Shown: positions 1 to 9,970 of the stretch, piece by piece
How the letters are laid out: the number at the start of each line of letters is the position of its first letter
Position numbering within the stretch: position 1 is the stretch's first letter
Origin: Anodontia alba
Taxonomy: Eukaryota > Mollusca > Bivalvia > Lucinida > Lucinidae
DNA length: 64,000 nt
Direction: 5' to 3'
Assembly: GCA_964016985.1 (NCBI GenBank)
Contig: OZ024824.1
Coordinates: 44,685,168-44,749,167 of the forward strand
Translations under genes and position numbers: made by a program
Notes under the pieces: model-generated
Databases searched by the model: none
The model's input: only the letters and a program-made list of their open reading frames with translations
Told to the model about the DNA's origin: nothing

Positions 1-1177
1 CGGGCTGCGTCGCGGCTCTCACTCTTCTAACCACAGACCCGACTAAGTTGTCAATGGTCCTTTGAGGGATATTATTCCACTCTTGAATAAGAGCTAGCTG
101 GAGCTGTGCGACGTTGTTCGGTACGTTGTCGCGCTTCCTGACCCTACTGTCCAGCGCATCCCAAAGGTGCTCGATTGGGTTTAAATCTGGACTGTATGGG
201 GGCCAATCGAGCACTTGGACATTATACTGGTTGAGGAAGTCGCGACAAACCCTGGCAACATCCGGTCTCGCGTTGTCATGCTGAAACGTGAGATTATGAG
301 CATTGACAAGCGGGAGGACGTGAGGCATAAGCACCTGATCCCGATAGCGTACGGCTGTAAGATTACCCTGAATAACCACTAGGGGCGTTTTCACCCCATG
401 AGAAATCCCACCCCAAACCATTACGGACCCCCTCCCCCAAAACTGTCGTACGCCAGCGTCAGAATATCTCTCACCAAGACGTCGATACACTCGTTGTCGC
501 CTATCTGACCGCTGAAGCGAAAATCGCGACTCATCGCTGAACATTACACGCCGCCAGTCAGCCAGTCAAAACCGATTTGGTGCATGGGCACGCAGCCATT
601 GCATGCGGCGTTGACGTCGCCTGGGCGCAAGGTTCGGGCCCACGTAAGGACGGCGTGGACGTAAATCGAACTCTCGCAAGCGATTTCTGACTGTTCTTGG
701 ACACACACGACGGCCATGTGTTCCGATAACTTCTCTTGCGGTCTCTGTTGCCGTCCTTAATCTGTTACGAAGGTGTACAAGACGTATACGCCTATCTTGA
801 CGTTGGGTCGTAACGCGCGGACGTCCGCTCCTAGGACGGTCAGTTAACCTACCGGTAGCTCTAAGACGCTGAACTTAGCGCGATATCGTCGACTCGTGCA
901 CCCCAAATTGCTGCGCGACGTCACGTTGCGACCGACCCTGCAAAATTCGGGCAATAGCTCTACCCCTATCCAGTTGCGATAAGCGTACCATTTCTCTCAA
1001 CAAACTCAAACAACAAACGTTTTGTGCAACCGATACGAATGGAACGAAAGTTCGATTTGGTAATGTGTTAAAGTCTCTACCACGCGACACTACCTGTGCA
1101 GCACGGATATAACGAAATTCAGGTGCAACGATATTGTGTAGCCTGTGTTCACGCTTCAGTGATTTTGTGTGATCCAT
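1..1177 (-). pseudogene. Tc1-like transposase pseudogene (copy 1)
   Basis: Starting at ATG 1177, the first 100 codons encode the N-terminal DNA-binding part, with a helix-turn-helix segment ending QQFGVHESTISR, the Tc1 paired-like domain. The frame stops at a TAA at 875-877, where the sister copy has TTA (Leu). A second stop lies near 567, in the stretch matching FRMADWP of the sister copy. Further down, traces of the catalytic domain remain (SDESRF, then GRGSVMVWGG, then the NPIEHLW region) on the same strand. The product cannot be active as it stands. Copy 1 lacks the 7-nt insertion that shifts copy 2, so the two copies carry different lesions. Assignment to Tc1 rests on the motifs and on DD34E spacing seen in copy 2. 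Confidence 0.85.
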
Positions 1178-1286
1178 ACAGAGGGAAGTACACTAATGTC
1201 ACCAAATACAGAAAACTAGATCAGTTTGTTCACAAACAAACTTTCAGTATTTAAAAATTTGAACTTGCGTTTCTTTTTTCCCCAAG
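1..1286 (-). mobile_element. Tc1-like DNA transposon, copy 1, cut by window edge
   Basis: This is almost collinear with the complete copy at 17449-18961. Position 1 corresponds to about 17669, so roughly 220 bp of the far end lie outside the window. The visible end carries the inverted-repeat motif ACTTGCGTTTCTT, finishes CCCCAAG at 1286 and is followed by the TA target dinucleotide at 1287-1288. The transposase is on the minus strand and is broken (see the next entry). Confidence 0.9.
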
Positions 1287-1310
1287 TATATATATTTGAG
1301 GAATTACAGT

Positions 1311-1430
1311 AAAAACGGCCCCAAGTCAGAACGGCCCCCATTTGGTCAAAACGGACCCATAAATTGGTCAAAACGGCCCACATCCCAAAAATGAAGGTCA
1401 AAACGGCCCCAAGTCAAAACGGTCCCATTT
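1311..1430 (+). repeat. Left array of GTCAAAACGGCCCC units
   Basis: About five imperfect copies of a unit centred on GTCAAAACGGCCCC are spaced 20-35 bp apart and end in a T tract at 1429-1447. The inverted counterpart lies at 2866-2985. Confidence 0.75.
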
Positions 1431-1689
1431 TTTTTTTTTTTTTTTTTGTAAATGCATAGACAAACAGACGGACAACTTAGTGTTTAGGAGTAGGAAATAC
1501 TTGTAATGGCAAAATTATGTATATACTTGTAAACAACAATGAAACAGGTGAGTATTATGTTATGTAAGCAATGAAATGTAATAAAATAAATGATACTGAA
1601 AACAGAGTTTGTGTTTTGTTTTCTTTTGTTAAGAACAAAAAGTTAATTGCAAATAAATACCATTTGATTATTATATACTCATATCATAT

Positions 1690-2820
1690 CATATCATAAT
1701 CGGATTTCTGATTAACATGCACAGTCACATCAGTGGGCCCCCTTCCAGATAGCGGGCTTGCTGCACGCATGGCAGATCTCACACCAGATCTCCAGGTACG
1801 TCTATCATGAGAGTTGATATCCGAGAGCTTCCACTCTCTGCAATCCCTCCCTGTCAGCTGCTTCCATGTCATCTTGGGCCTCCCAGGCCCACGCTTTCCA
1901 TCTACCTGTATGTCAAAGGCTTTCTTGACTGCACCACTGGAGCGTTCCACATGTCCATACAATCGTTTTCTCCTTCAGAATGCGGTCCAGATCCTCAATG
2001 TCAAGTCGCACAAGTAGCTCATTGGATCTGGTGGTGACAACATCTTGGGGCCTGACATTGCAGATCTGTCTGATCATTGCCCTGTCATTTCGCTGCAGAC
2101 GCTGGAGGTTTGGCTTTGTCAATGTCTAAGTCTCACTGGCATGGAGCATAGCGCTCCGCACACAAGAACTGTACACACGGCCACGTGTTTTGAAAGAGAG
2201 GTGGTGTGAAGAAAGAACTGGTAGCAGATCCTTGAACTTCTTCCAGGCGGTTTTCACACGTGTTGTGGTTGAAAGTTCACAGCCACCTGCTGCTGAGAGC
2301 ATGTCTCCTAGGTAGCAAAAGGAAGCTACCACCTCAAGCTTGTCAGGTCCGACCTGGACCTCCTGTGGTCTGCCATCCAAGGGGCATGCAGTACCCTGGC
2401 ACCGTGTACATCTGTAGTCAGGGTCTTATTTTCAAGCGCTTGAGCCCACTGAATTTCTTGTGCACCCAGTGCTTGCAACCATTGCAGAAGATGCTGTTGC
2501 TGCCCACTCCAGTGCAACAGGCGGCCCATGGAAACTCGCCTGAACTCTGTGGGGCATACACAGACAAAAAGGGGTAACCACACTTTGGCCATCTATGAGT
2601 TTCACTAAAATGATTCTGTCGGAGACTCTCTGAACCTCAAAAACTTTATCCACTCTTCTGCGACAAACACTCCTACACCAGCAGTGCCACTGTCGTTTTC
2701 TGACCAGTAGAGCTTGTACCTGGTGTCCTTGCCCTTGATTGTGCGACAGTTGCCACAACGGTATCTGGTCTCCTGAATGCAGCAGACCCACTTTCCTGCG
2801 GGATAGTGTTTCCACTACCT
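1690..2820 (-). pseudogene. Internally deleted non-LTR retrotransposon (endonuclease fragment, zinc motif, RT C-terminal region)
   Basis: Read on the minus strand, 2815-2620 encodes the start of an AP-type endonuclease. CIQETRY gives the catalytic QET motif, followed by a short stretch reading AGVGVFVAEEW and, in another frame, EVQRVSDRIILVKLI. Next, at 2515-2395, comes a Cys/His zinc motif: FCNGCKHWVHKK, then, beyond a stop, YRCTRC. Then 2380-1690 encodes the region after the polymerase core: FCYLGDMLSAAGG, TRGRVYSSCVRSAMLHASET, NDRAMIRQICNVRPQD, YGHVER, and GKRGPGRPKMTW. The frames change several times and stops are present. The rest of the endonuclease and the catalytic RT palm are missing, so this is a dead, internally deleted copy. 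The clade (RTE/Jockey-like) cannot be fixed from these pieces. Confidence 0.85.
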
Positions 2821-2865
2821 CGTAAACTCTTCTTCTTACTTAAATCCTAAGTCGAATTTGAGGCC

Positions 2866-2985
2866 ATTTTTGGGGCCGTTTTTTGGGGCCATTTCGACCA
2901 ATTTGCAACTGCAGTTGGGGCCGTTTTGACCAATTATTGGCCGTTTTGACTTGGGGACGTTTCGACTTGGGGCCGTTTTGACCTG
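2866..2985 (-). repeat. Right array of the same unit, inverted
   Basis: Units of TTGGGGCCGTTTTGAC are repeated about six times with small changes. They are inverted relative to 1311-1430. Confidence 0.75.
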
Positions 2986-3470
2986 ATACCTATTTGAGAG
3001 GCAATGATGAGGCATAAATGACTGGACTATGGAAATGTCGAAATTTTAGCCATTTTCATTGATTGTGTGTCCATTGTGCGCTAGTGTTATCCCTTTTATG
3101 ATATATTTGTTACCGAATTTATATAAATATATATATATATATATAAAAAAAAAACAAAAAAAAAACATGAATCTACAATATGCAAAATGCAACATTTAAG
3201 TATTTGTAGACTTACAAGTGTCTATGTTGGTCAAGGATTTGCTAACACCCTTTTTAGTAGTGTCGACGTTTTAGATGGCCTGCGATTTTCCTTTGTTGAA
3301 ATTCTGATGCTTCATTTACTGTTAAAATAAAGCAACATTTTGAAAACCGAAGGTGCGTCCAAACAAAATATTTTCATATCGTGGTCTGAACTGTACATTC
3401 ATATAAATGATTTGTTGATTCAGCAATGGTCATTGGTTGCAGGATAACACTAGAGGGGTCAAAATAAAAT
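2986..3470. other. No gene seen; AT-rich spacer
   Basis: This stretch holds a (TA)n run at 3123-3146 followed by A-rich sequence to about 3166, and otherwise unremarkable AT-rich DNA. No coding stretch or RNA gene is recognised. Confidence 0.6.
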
Positions 3471-3473
3471 GCT

Positions 3474-3759
3474 CATCACGAAAACACTCATATATAACTT
3501 TGAACCCCTTAAACCCCTTCATGTATTAAAACTGGGGTTTACAGGGGTATACATTATTTTTCTTATTTCTGCTCAAAAACATAGATTGTGGGTACTCGTT
3601 AGAACCGCCTCGCCGAGGCGGTTCTAACGAGTACCCACAATTCATGTTTTGAGCAGAAATATGTAAAATATCAGAGTTTTTTTTATCTGAAAATTTTCAG
3701 TTTTCTTTTGGTGAAGTTTTCTATATATTTGAATAGACGTGTTTTCGTATTTCGTGATG
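3474..3759. mobile_element. MITE family A, copy 1 (GAACCGCCTCG palindrome)
   Basis: The terminal inverted repeats read CATCACGAAAACAC on the left and GTGTTTTCGTATTTCGTGATG on the right. At the centre (about 3583-3642) is a nearly perfect palindrome, with ATTGTGGGTACTCG and AGAACCGCCTCG mirrored on the other arm. Outside this come TTTCTGCTCAAAAACATAG and its inverse. Related copies lie at 24195, 25528 and 31980. Confidence 0.85.
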
Positions 3760-3794
3760 TTAAATGCATATGAGCCGGGGTACAACATTTCCTA

Positions 3795-3960
3795 CAAGAC
3801 TGCATGTGCGGTCAGCGTCCACTCAGATCAGCCTGTACATCCACACAGGCTGATCAGAGTTTTCACAGTCTGCCTGAAGACGCTTTGGATCCTGACTACC
3901 AGTAGAGTGCCATGTGAGCGTAGACCCTTGATCAGACAGTGTGGTTGTGCAGAATGATCT
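3795..3960. repeat. Degenerate copy of the GATCAGCCTG hairpin repeat
   Basis: CAGATCAGCCTGTACATCC is followed at once by its inverse, ACAGGCTGATCAGAG. The same motif pair recurs at 9100-9265, 52380-52520 and 56315-56480. Confidence 0.55.
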
Positions 3961-4080
3961 GTCTTCGCTGGATGCACATACTGTGCCCCTGCTCATATAG
4001 GCAACTCATGTCATTTTTCTTACAAAAATACACAAACTTTTATTTTAAATGGCAAAAATATGTTGTTGAACCACATTGCT

Positions 4081-4313
4081 TTAAACCATTTATGCCGAGT
4101 GGATTCTTCTACCGCAATGGTTTGGACAGGTCCATTTCCAGTCAAAGGGTGTCTGGTTAGTAATTATTATTATTATTATGTTTTACAGAAATTTTCTGTA
4201 CGTAATGCAAACAGTGTAGACCTTGATCAGACGCCGCGTTGTGCGGCGTCTGATCTGGGTCTACACTGTGTGCCAATGTCCCTTTTATAGGACACTAGGA
4301 ATAAATGGATTAA
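4081..4313. mobile_element. MITE family B, copy 1 (TTAACCCATTTATGC ends) with internal hairpin cassette
   Basis: The ends read TTAAACCATTTATGCC and ATAAATGGATTAA, diverged forms of the family termini. The hairpin cassette lies at 4209-4273: GTAGACCTTGATCAGACGCC, then GGCGTCTGATCTGGGTCTAC. The flanking CCCTTTTATAGGAC is shared with copies at 9733 and 57041. A (TAT)n tract sits at about 4163-4180. Confidence 0.85.
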
Positions 4314-4377
4314 GAGAATTCTGATAGTACGGTTAATATTATACTTTCATGGTGATACATGATAACTCCAAGTATTT

Positions 4378-4560
4378 GGACTGACAGGCCTTAGGAACCA
4401 ATGTAGGTCCAGATCAGACGCCGCCTGATCAGGGTCAGCACTATTTGCCACTCATCCAGCAGTTTATACAGGCATGGACAGATAGTTAAATTGACTTGTT
4501 CAATTTTTAGGACAAATACGGTAAGGATCATCCGGGACCTTATTACTTGAGCTAATTACG
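4378..4560. repeat. Hairpin repeat family C, degenerate copy
   Basis: A shortened cassette (CAGATCAGACGCCGCC, then TGATCAGGGTC) is followed by the family C tail: CACTCATCCAGCAGTTT, GACTTGTTCAATTTTTAGG and ACAAATACGGTAAGG. Better copies lie at 8480 and 55655. Confidence 0.7.
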
Positions 4561-4689
4561 ATAGTAATATTATAAGAATGAAAACTCGGAACACCCAAGT
4601 TTTCATTCCCTAGATTATGCTCATTGGCTGATCATATCAATGCAATCTGCGTAAAGAAAGGTCAATAAGCAGTGCTTATTAGATACCCT

Positions 4690-4860
4690 CCCCCGCCCCA
4701 CCCCGCCCCGCCCCCTGCCCCTCAAGGTTCAAAACGTAATGGACGGACGAACAGACGGACGGACAGACAAATGGACAGCGTGAAAACATGATACCGCCAC
4801 AAACGGGGGTGTGGGGGTTGGGGGCGCGGGGGAGGGCGTATAATAAGGCATGGGAAAGGT
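4690..4860. repeat. C-rich and G-rich tracts with GGACGGACGAACAGACGG motif
   Basis: A CCCCGCCCC tract and a GGACGGAC run are followed by TACCGCCACAAACGGGGGTG. This looks like a worn copy of the repeat at 22555-22815 and 45948-46650. Confidence 0.4.
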
Positions 4861-4879
4861 TGAATTTTTAGACCTCTAA

Positions 4880-5177
4880 AAATTCAGATTATGTAAAAAA
4901 ATGATACGACGACCCTTCTGGCATAGTGCAACAGGATTTGGCATGACTCCTCAACATAGTCTAAAAAGCAACTTGACGCCATTCGCATCGAAGCTGCAAG
5001 GCCGTTACTACCGGTGCTAAACAAAAAAATAAGCTTCTTTCGGACCTCGGACGGGAAACAACAAAATGGGCGAAAGAAGCCTTTATGCTGTTATTACTGT
5101 TTTTCTATTTGTTATTTTTTTTATTTAATTGGCATATCGTCTGTATCTGAAAGCAGCAAATAGTAGAAGCAGGGGTC

Positions 5178-5209
<32 letters not shown>

Positions 5210-5930
5210 TTTAATTTTAATATTTTTAACAGAAAACACTGGCTTTCCAAGTCACTCACACAATAACTAGAATACTTACTCTTTTGATCAATAATTCCAT
5301 ATTAGAATCACAATATTATGACATATCAGTTTGTGGAAAAAAACCTTTCAGATATCCGACTTCTTTATCCGTGTTTCTTTTTACCGATACATTTTTTTTT
5401 TGTTTATCTTGTATCCGTATTTGACTAATCGCCCACCTATTAGTTGTCCAGGTGACGGAATGTTTCAGTTTATGGCTGGCTATAAAGGTTGAATGTAACA
5501 ACATAACAAAAGGGTTTTGTTAGAGACCTTGTAAGATGACACCAATGGACCTTTTCGACTCTGCTCGGTTGTACCTAATGGATAGGATATGTAAATTTCA
5601 ATAAACTACGCAGCAATAACATTTTATTTGAATAAATTTTATGTCAAGCACTGGGTGTTGTATTCACCGTCAATGAAACGAAGAACGAGCTTTTATTCCG
5701 ATTCGGTCTTTATGGATCACTTGTGGGTATCTATAATCACGTTCCGCTTCGTGAAATATTTAAGATGATTTGAACATTTTGATGAATGTTGTCATTATTT
5801 TGTAATATAATGGTATGTTATCAAAGTTTTATTTAACTGATAGTCTTTTGATCGGACAACTATCTCATATAAAACATTAGGTTTGCATGTTCCGTATTTA
5901 GCCTAAATATTCGAACAGACACGCATGATC
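4880..5930. other. No gene seen; (AAT)n microsatellite at 5179-5209
   Basis: The stretch is AT-rich. Apart from the trinucleotide run, a short inverted pair (AAGCTTCTTTCGG and GCGAAAGAAGCC, near 5030-5082) is the only structure noticed. No recognised coding sequence. Confidence 0.6.
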
Positions 5931-6090
5931 ATTAAGCAGTATAGACCCAGATCAGACGTCACAGAACAGGGTCTTTATTGTTTACTACTCATCCAGCAAT
6001 TTTAGCCATAACAACGTGTAGTAAAATTGACGTGTTCAAATTTAAGGACAAGTATGATTAGGGGTCAAGGTTCCGATTATTTAGGGTAAT
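5930..6090. repeat. Hairpin repeat family C, copy
   Basis: A worn cassette, GTATAGACCCAGATCAGACG then GGGTCTTTATTG, is followed by TACTCATCCAGCAATTTTA and the GACGTGTTCAAATTTAAGG tail shared by this family. Confidence 0.7.
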
Positions 6091-6099
6091 ACGGTATGA

Positions 6100-6265
6100 T
6101 CGGGCAAACTGTAGAAGCCCAGATCAGACACCGCAAAAAGCCGCGTCTGACCAGAGTCTGTACCGTTTGTTACTCACCCAGCAGTTTTGAGACACACAGA
6201 CAGGTAGTAAAATGGATGTGTTCAATTTTAAGACAAATATGGCAAAAGAGTACAGGCCCCTGAAT
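6100..6265. repeat. Hairpin repeat family C, copy
   Basis: GCCCAGATCAGACACCGC then GCGTCTGACCAGAGTCTG forms an imperfect hairpin. It is followed by TACTCACCCAGCAGTTTTG and the family C tail, ending ACAAATATGGCAAAAGAG. Confidence 0.7.
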
Positions 6266-6296
6266 ATTGAGGTGTAGATACGGCAGGCCTGAGTAA

Positions 6297-6361
6297 ACAG
6301 TGTTGACCTAGATCAGACGCCGAAGAACGCGGCGTCTGATCAGGGTCTACACTGTTTGCAA
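6297..6361. repeat. Hairpin cassette
   Basis: AACAGTGTTGACCTAGATCA then GACGCCGAAGAACGCGGCGTC then TGATCAGGGTCTACACTGTT: two arms of about 28 bp with few mismatches and a very short loop. It has the family C tail and corresponds to 54149-54213 in copy B. Confidence 0.85.
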
Positions 6362-6805
6362 CTCATCCTGTAGTTTTAGACCTATGGACAGGTTACAAAA
6401 TTGACACATATTAGGACAAGCATGGTATAGTATATTAAGCGGCCCAACTATTTAGGGTAAACACGGTATCCACAGAGGCTTTAATTTTTACTTGTAAACC
6501 TTGGCAATGTATCAGTACATAAACATATACGAAGTGGTTCATTCTGCCTTTATTTGTAATTAATGGAAAGACACTGTCTAAACAGAATATGGAAGGCGTT
6601 GAAAAAAAAACATCCAGAAGGGACCAGCTAGTCTCAGCAGCTTGCTACCTTAGAATTATGACATATTGGCCCTTTCTCATACTGCGGCTTATTTGAACTA
6701 CCCATACAACTTTGTCGGTCTGGTCGTTTTAGGCTAAATGTATGATAAATTATGATAAATATTTAAATCAAAGCACTGGTAGCACCGGTTGTTTGAGTTT
6801 TTTAT

Positions 6806-7046
6806 TGTGTTGGGGTTTAACGACACGTCAACCCTTGTGGGTCATTTTGTGTCGTCTCCCAGAGAAAGAGAGAAGAGAAATAGAAGAGATAGTATAGGAG
6901 ATAAATGAGATGGACAGGGGAGAAAGGAAAATGAATGACAGTGAAGAAACAGAAGAAATAAAAAAAATCCCCCTCTACCCTTTCCTGCTGCAAGGACAGC
7001 AGGCCTTGTCCAACTGTAAGCCAATATCAGTTGGACGCCCCGGTGA
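6806..7046. mobile_element. Dispersed repeat D inserted in copy A only
   Basis: It begins GTGTTGGGGTTTAACG, has a purine-rich middle (AGAGAAAGAGAGAAG), and ends near GTTGGACGCCCCGGTGA. It is absent from the same site in copy B (about 54630-54645). A second copy lies at 22142-22386. Confidence 0.75.
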
Positions 7047-7151
7047 AGTAAGATACACGACACCTTTGCCTCACCATTGTCGTAGGTTGGGAAAATGCTC
7101 CTGAACGAGGACGTAAGTCTGTTTAATCCCTTAACTTCCTGTAATTTAAGC

Positions 7152-7218
7152 AAACAGTGCAGATCCTGATCAGACTCCGCGTTCTGCGGCGTCTGATCTG
7201 GATCTGCACTGTTTGCCA
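7152..7218. repeat. Hairpin cassette inside element E
   Basis: AGCAAACAGTGCAGATCC, TGATCAGACTCCGCG, TTCTGCGGCGTCTGATC and TGGATCTGCACTGTTTGCC together form a near-perfect hairpin. Element E (start AATCAAAGCACTG, end TGTAAACAATCGA) is split here by repeat D and is intact at 54610-54967 and 13090-13402. Confidence 0.85.
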
Positions 7219-7874
7219 ATGTCACAGTCCACACTCTTTAAACTGCACTCTAGCCTAGCTACTAGGCCAATATATAAGTATGTTCGTCACCTTTTGTTTA
7301 CTTATTTTATTTTTTTTTTCATTTATATTCAACTTTTTGATTCAATGTTTAGCTGGTCTATGGGTGAACTTTTCTTCTGTAGTTGTCCCTGAAATCCAGA
7401 CCATATTATCTATAGACTACTACACTCTGACGTCACAGCGACAAGAATTAGCATGGAGTTTTGGCGTTTGTATACTACGGCTCGATTGTAAACAATCGAT
7501 CCAATAAAATAAATTGTTGTAAGTAAATAATGTACAAATGTAATGACTTTGAATCATGCTAAATGTTAACCATGTTTAATGGATAAGAGAACCTATTGTG
7601 AGAAATTGTATATTCGGACATGTATGCTCAATGAAGACATAGATCAGTTTGCGACCCAGTCATCGATGTGCATATTTTAACATGTGCAAGAAAATGTACA
7701 ATAATATAGTTCATTTCCCAAGCTGAACTATCATAATGAAAGTTATACCGTTTTAGTTTTGACTGACTCAGAATCACCACAATACATGTGTCCAAGATCA
7801 ATGGTCCACCTCAGAAAATGTGGGCTGAAGGATCAACGCTAAAAAGGTAGAATAAACGGTTTAATTCTGTAATC

Positions 7875-8460
7875 AGCTGGATGCGCGTCCGACAGGTGAT
7901 CAGGAGGTTGCGGGTTCGACTCCGCCTGGTCGGCAACATTCTTTTATGGAGATTGACCATGAAATATTTTCTAAGGTCGCTCTCTCCCTTCCGCTGATTC
8001 AAGAAGAGAAGTTGTCAGTTTCTGGCGAAAGAATGTACACAATACTGGTTATGCCGGCCTCGGTGGCTATGTTGGATGCGCGTCCGACTGGAGACCAGGA
8101 GGCTCAACCTCCGTCGAGGTCGGCAACATTCTTTCGTGGAGATTGATCATGAAATATTTTATACGATCATTCTCTCCCTTCCGCTGATTCATGAAGGGCA
8201 GTTGTCAGTCTCTGAATGTGTACAATACTGGTTAACCGCTTAGAGGACTAAGCCTGCCCATTAAAAGTGTGGTTAGGCAAACTGTCCGCGCTCGACATGA
8301 CCCAGTTGGGTTGACTGGGCCGTAAAGCCTCAACACAAACAAAATATTGGTTAACCGCTTGGCGGACTAAGCCTGTCCAGTAAAAGAGTGGTTAGGTAAA
8401 CTGACTTCGCTCGACATAACCCCATTGGGTTGACTTGGCTGTACAACCTTAACACAAACA
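7875..8460 (+). mobile_element. tRNA-derived SINE, tandemly duplicated in copy A
   Basis: Two SINE heads are present. The first (7875) has lost its 5' end but keeps a polymerase III B box, GGTTCGACTCC (7913-7923). The second (8053) starts GCCGGCCTCGGTGG and has a damaged B box. Both continue into GGCAACATTCTTT and GGAGATTGA. The 3' part, TGGTTAACCGCTTGG with GACTAAGCCTG, is also present twice (about 8230 and 8347). Copy B has a single unit at 55356-55653. Confidence 0.8.
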
Positions 8461-8479
8461 AATAATTCTATAACCTACC

Positions 8480-8690
8480 GTTATAACCATAAGTATTGGG
8501 ACAGACAGGCTTGAACAAACAGTGTAGACCCTGATCAGATGCCGCGTTCGCGGCGTCTGATCAGGGTCTACTGTTTGCTACTCAGTCCAGCATTTTTTAG
8601 ACATCAAAATGTAACTTAAGAGACTTGTCCAAAATTTAGTACAAGTATGGTAAGGAGTTAAGGTGTTCCAATACTTATACGGTACTTATA
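8480..8690. repeat. Hairpin repeat family C with near-perfect cassette
   Basis: The cassette at 8516-8577 reads AGTGTAGACCCTGATCAGAT then GCCGCGTTCGCGGCGTCTGA then TCAGGGTCTACTGTTTGC. It is preceded by AAGTATTGGGACAGACAGG and followed by the TACTCAGTCCAGCA...ATGGTAAGGAGTTAAGG tail. The paired copy is at 55655-55870. Confidence 0.85.
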
Positions 8691-9053
8691 CGGTATAAGT
8701 GCTCTCAATTTTCGTAAGAAATGGGTGCACTTCAGTTGAATCCCTTTCTTATCTCCGCACTGATTTCAATCATGTCGTCAGTGTTGCGTTAGATAGTTTT
8801 TAGATGACAAGTGATATTTCGAAATTGTAAATCAAAAACAGATCTATATCATATCATATTAACAAGTTATTTTTTCTTACCTATAATCACACGAAATGTA
8901 GCAAACTCAAAACTATTATTTTTGTGTGATGAGGTTTTAAGCTCGTCAGAAAACGATGAATTTATTACTGTTTCTCACGTGTTCAACCAGTGAATGAATA
9001 TTTCAAAAGTATTTTATAGTAATATTTTGCAATTTCAATGCATTTTAAAAGCA

Positions 9054-9291
9054 AAATGAGCCAGCGCATGACAAAGCCAGTAAAATGGCATGTGCGCCCA
9101 GCGCTGATCAGCCTGGGCATCCGCCCAGTCTGGTAAGAATCTTTGCTGTTCGCATGAAGAAAGCTTTGATCCGTCGCTACACGCTGAGCGCACAGAGAGA
9201 CTCTGATCAGACTTGGGGATGCCCAGGCTGATCTGAGTCTTCGCTGGGCGCACATGCCATTCTGTTGGTTGTGCTATTCGCTGGCTCATTT
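9054..9291. mobile_element. Foldback element F
   Basis: The arms start AAATGAGCCAGCGCATGACA and end TGCTATTCGCTGGCTCATTT, continuing inward through AATGGCATGTGCGCCCAGCG and AGCCTGGGCATCC with their inverses. About 70 bp are mirrored on each side. The paired copy is at 56263-56500. Confidence 0.85.
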
Positions 9292-9304
9292 GTAATAATC
9301 AGTT

Positions 9305-9364
9305 GAACACGTTCCTTCTTATATGAACGCCCAAGAACACGTCCCTTCTTATATGAACGCCCAA
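9305..9364 (+). repeat. 30-bp minisatellite, two units
   Basis: The unit GAACACGTTCCTTCTTATAT plus GAACGCCCAA is present twice. The duplicate block carries three units at 56514-56603. Confidence 0.9.
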
Positions 9365-9732
9365 AGAAGAAACAAATCTGCCCGCGCATCCACGCAGTCT
9401 GATCAGAGTCTGTGCTGTCTGCGGAGGAAACTTTGCGTTTTTTGTAATCCAAAATGCGCTTCGCTGGGTATACGTGTCAGAAGGTACGTTTTCTAACAAT
9501 GGGACTCAGTATTATGTGGAATGGCGATAGTGGGCATTGAAGCTTCCATATCTGATTAGGGAGGTTGGCCAGGTTGATATTTCAAGACCGTGCGAGGGAA
9601 TAAGGAAGACTATACCTACCCAGATTGCGCATATCCAAACAACAGTCTTGTCTAAACTTCATGTTACATGCACTTTTGAATAAAACAGTTCGACTAAAAT
9701 GACATGGTACCATACAATTATTTCAATGTGAT

Positions 9733-9962
9733 TTAAGCCATTTATGCCTAGCGTCCCATAAAAGGGACATCAGCTAACAATGTAGACCCAGTTCAGGCGT
9801 CGCAGAACGCGGCGTCTGATCTGGGTATACACTGTATATATTAAAGTTCAGAAACTCCTAAAAACATGGCAATAATTAAAACTAACCAGACACCCATATA
9901 TAGAAAAATGAACCTGTCCAAAGAGTTGAGGTAGCAGAATGCATTCGTCATAAATGGGTTAA
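9733..9962. mobile_element. MITE family B, copy 2
   Basis: The ends read TTAAGCCATTTATGCC and CATAAATGGGTTAA. The internal cassette at 9777-9836 reads TGTAGACCCAGTTCAGGCG then GCGGCGTCTGATCTGGG. It lies at the end of duplicated block A and pairs with 57041-57270. Confidence 0.9.
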
Positions 9963-9970
9963 TTGATTTT

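Larger units (their letters stand above)
1311..2985. mobile_element. Composite element: inverted arrays of a GGTCAAAACGGCCCC motif flanking a deleted LINE
   Basis: The left boundary (1311-1430) holds several degenerate copies of a roughly 20-bp unit, GTCAAAACGGCCCCAA. The right boundary (2866-2985) holds the same unit in inverted orientation, as TTGGGGCCGTTTTGAC. Between them lies a LINE remnant on the minus strand. The arrangement resembles a DNA element with subterminal repeats that captured, or was invaded by, a LINE. No target-site duplication was established. Confidence 0.6.
6268..9970 (+). repeat. Large duplicated block, copy A
   Basis: This block is repeated in the same orientation at 54119-57279. 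The shared sequence starts at ATTGAGGTGTAGATA and runs to GGGTTAATTGATTTT. It includes long stretches with no repeat character of their own (for example the match of 7500-7850 with 54960-55310). Copy A differs by a roughly 240-bp insertion (6806-7046), replaced sequence at about 7225-7420, and a locally duplicated SINE (7875-8460). No gene is carried. Confidence 0.9.

Noticed and set aside
6842..7234. 130-codon open frame on the minus strand
   Set aside because: It covers repeat D and a hairpin cassette; the reading frame is a by-product of purine-rich repeat DNA and is absent in the duplicate block.
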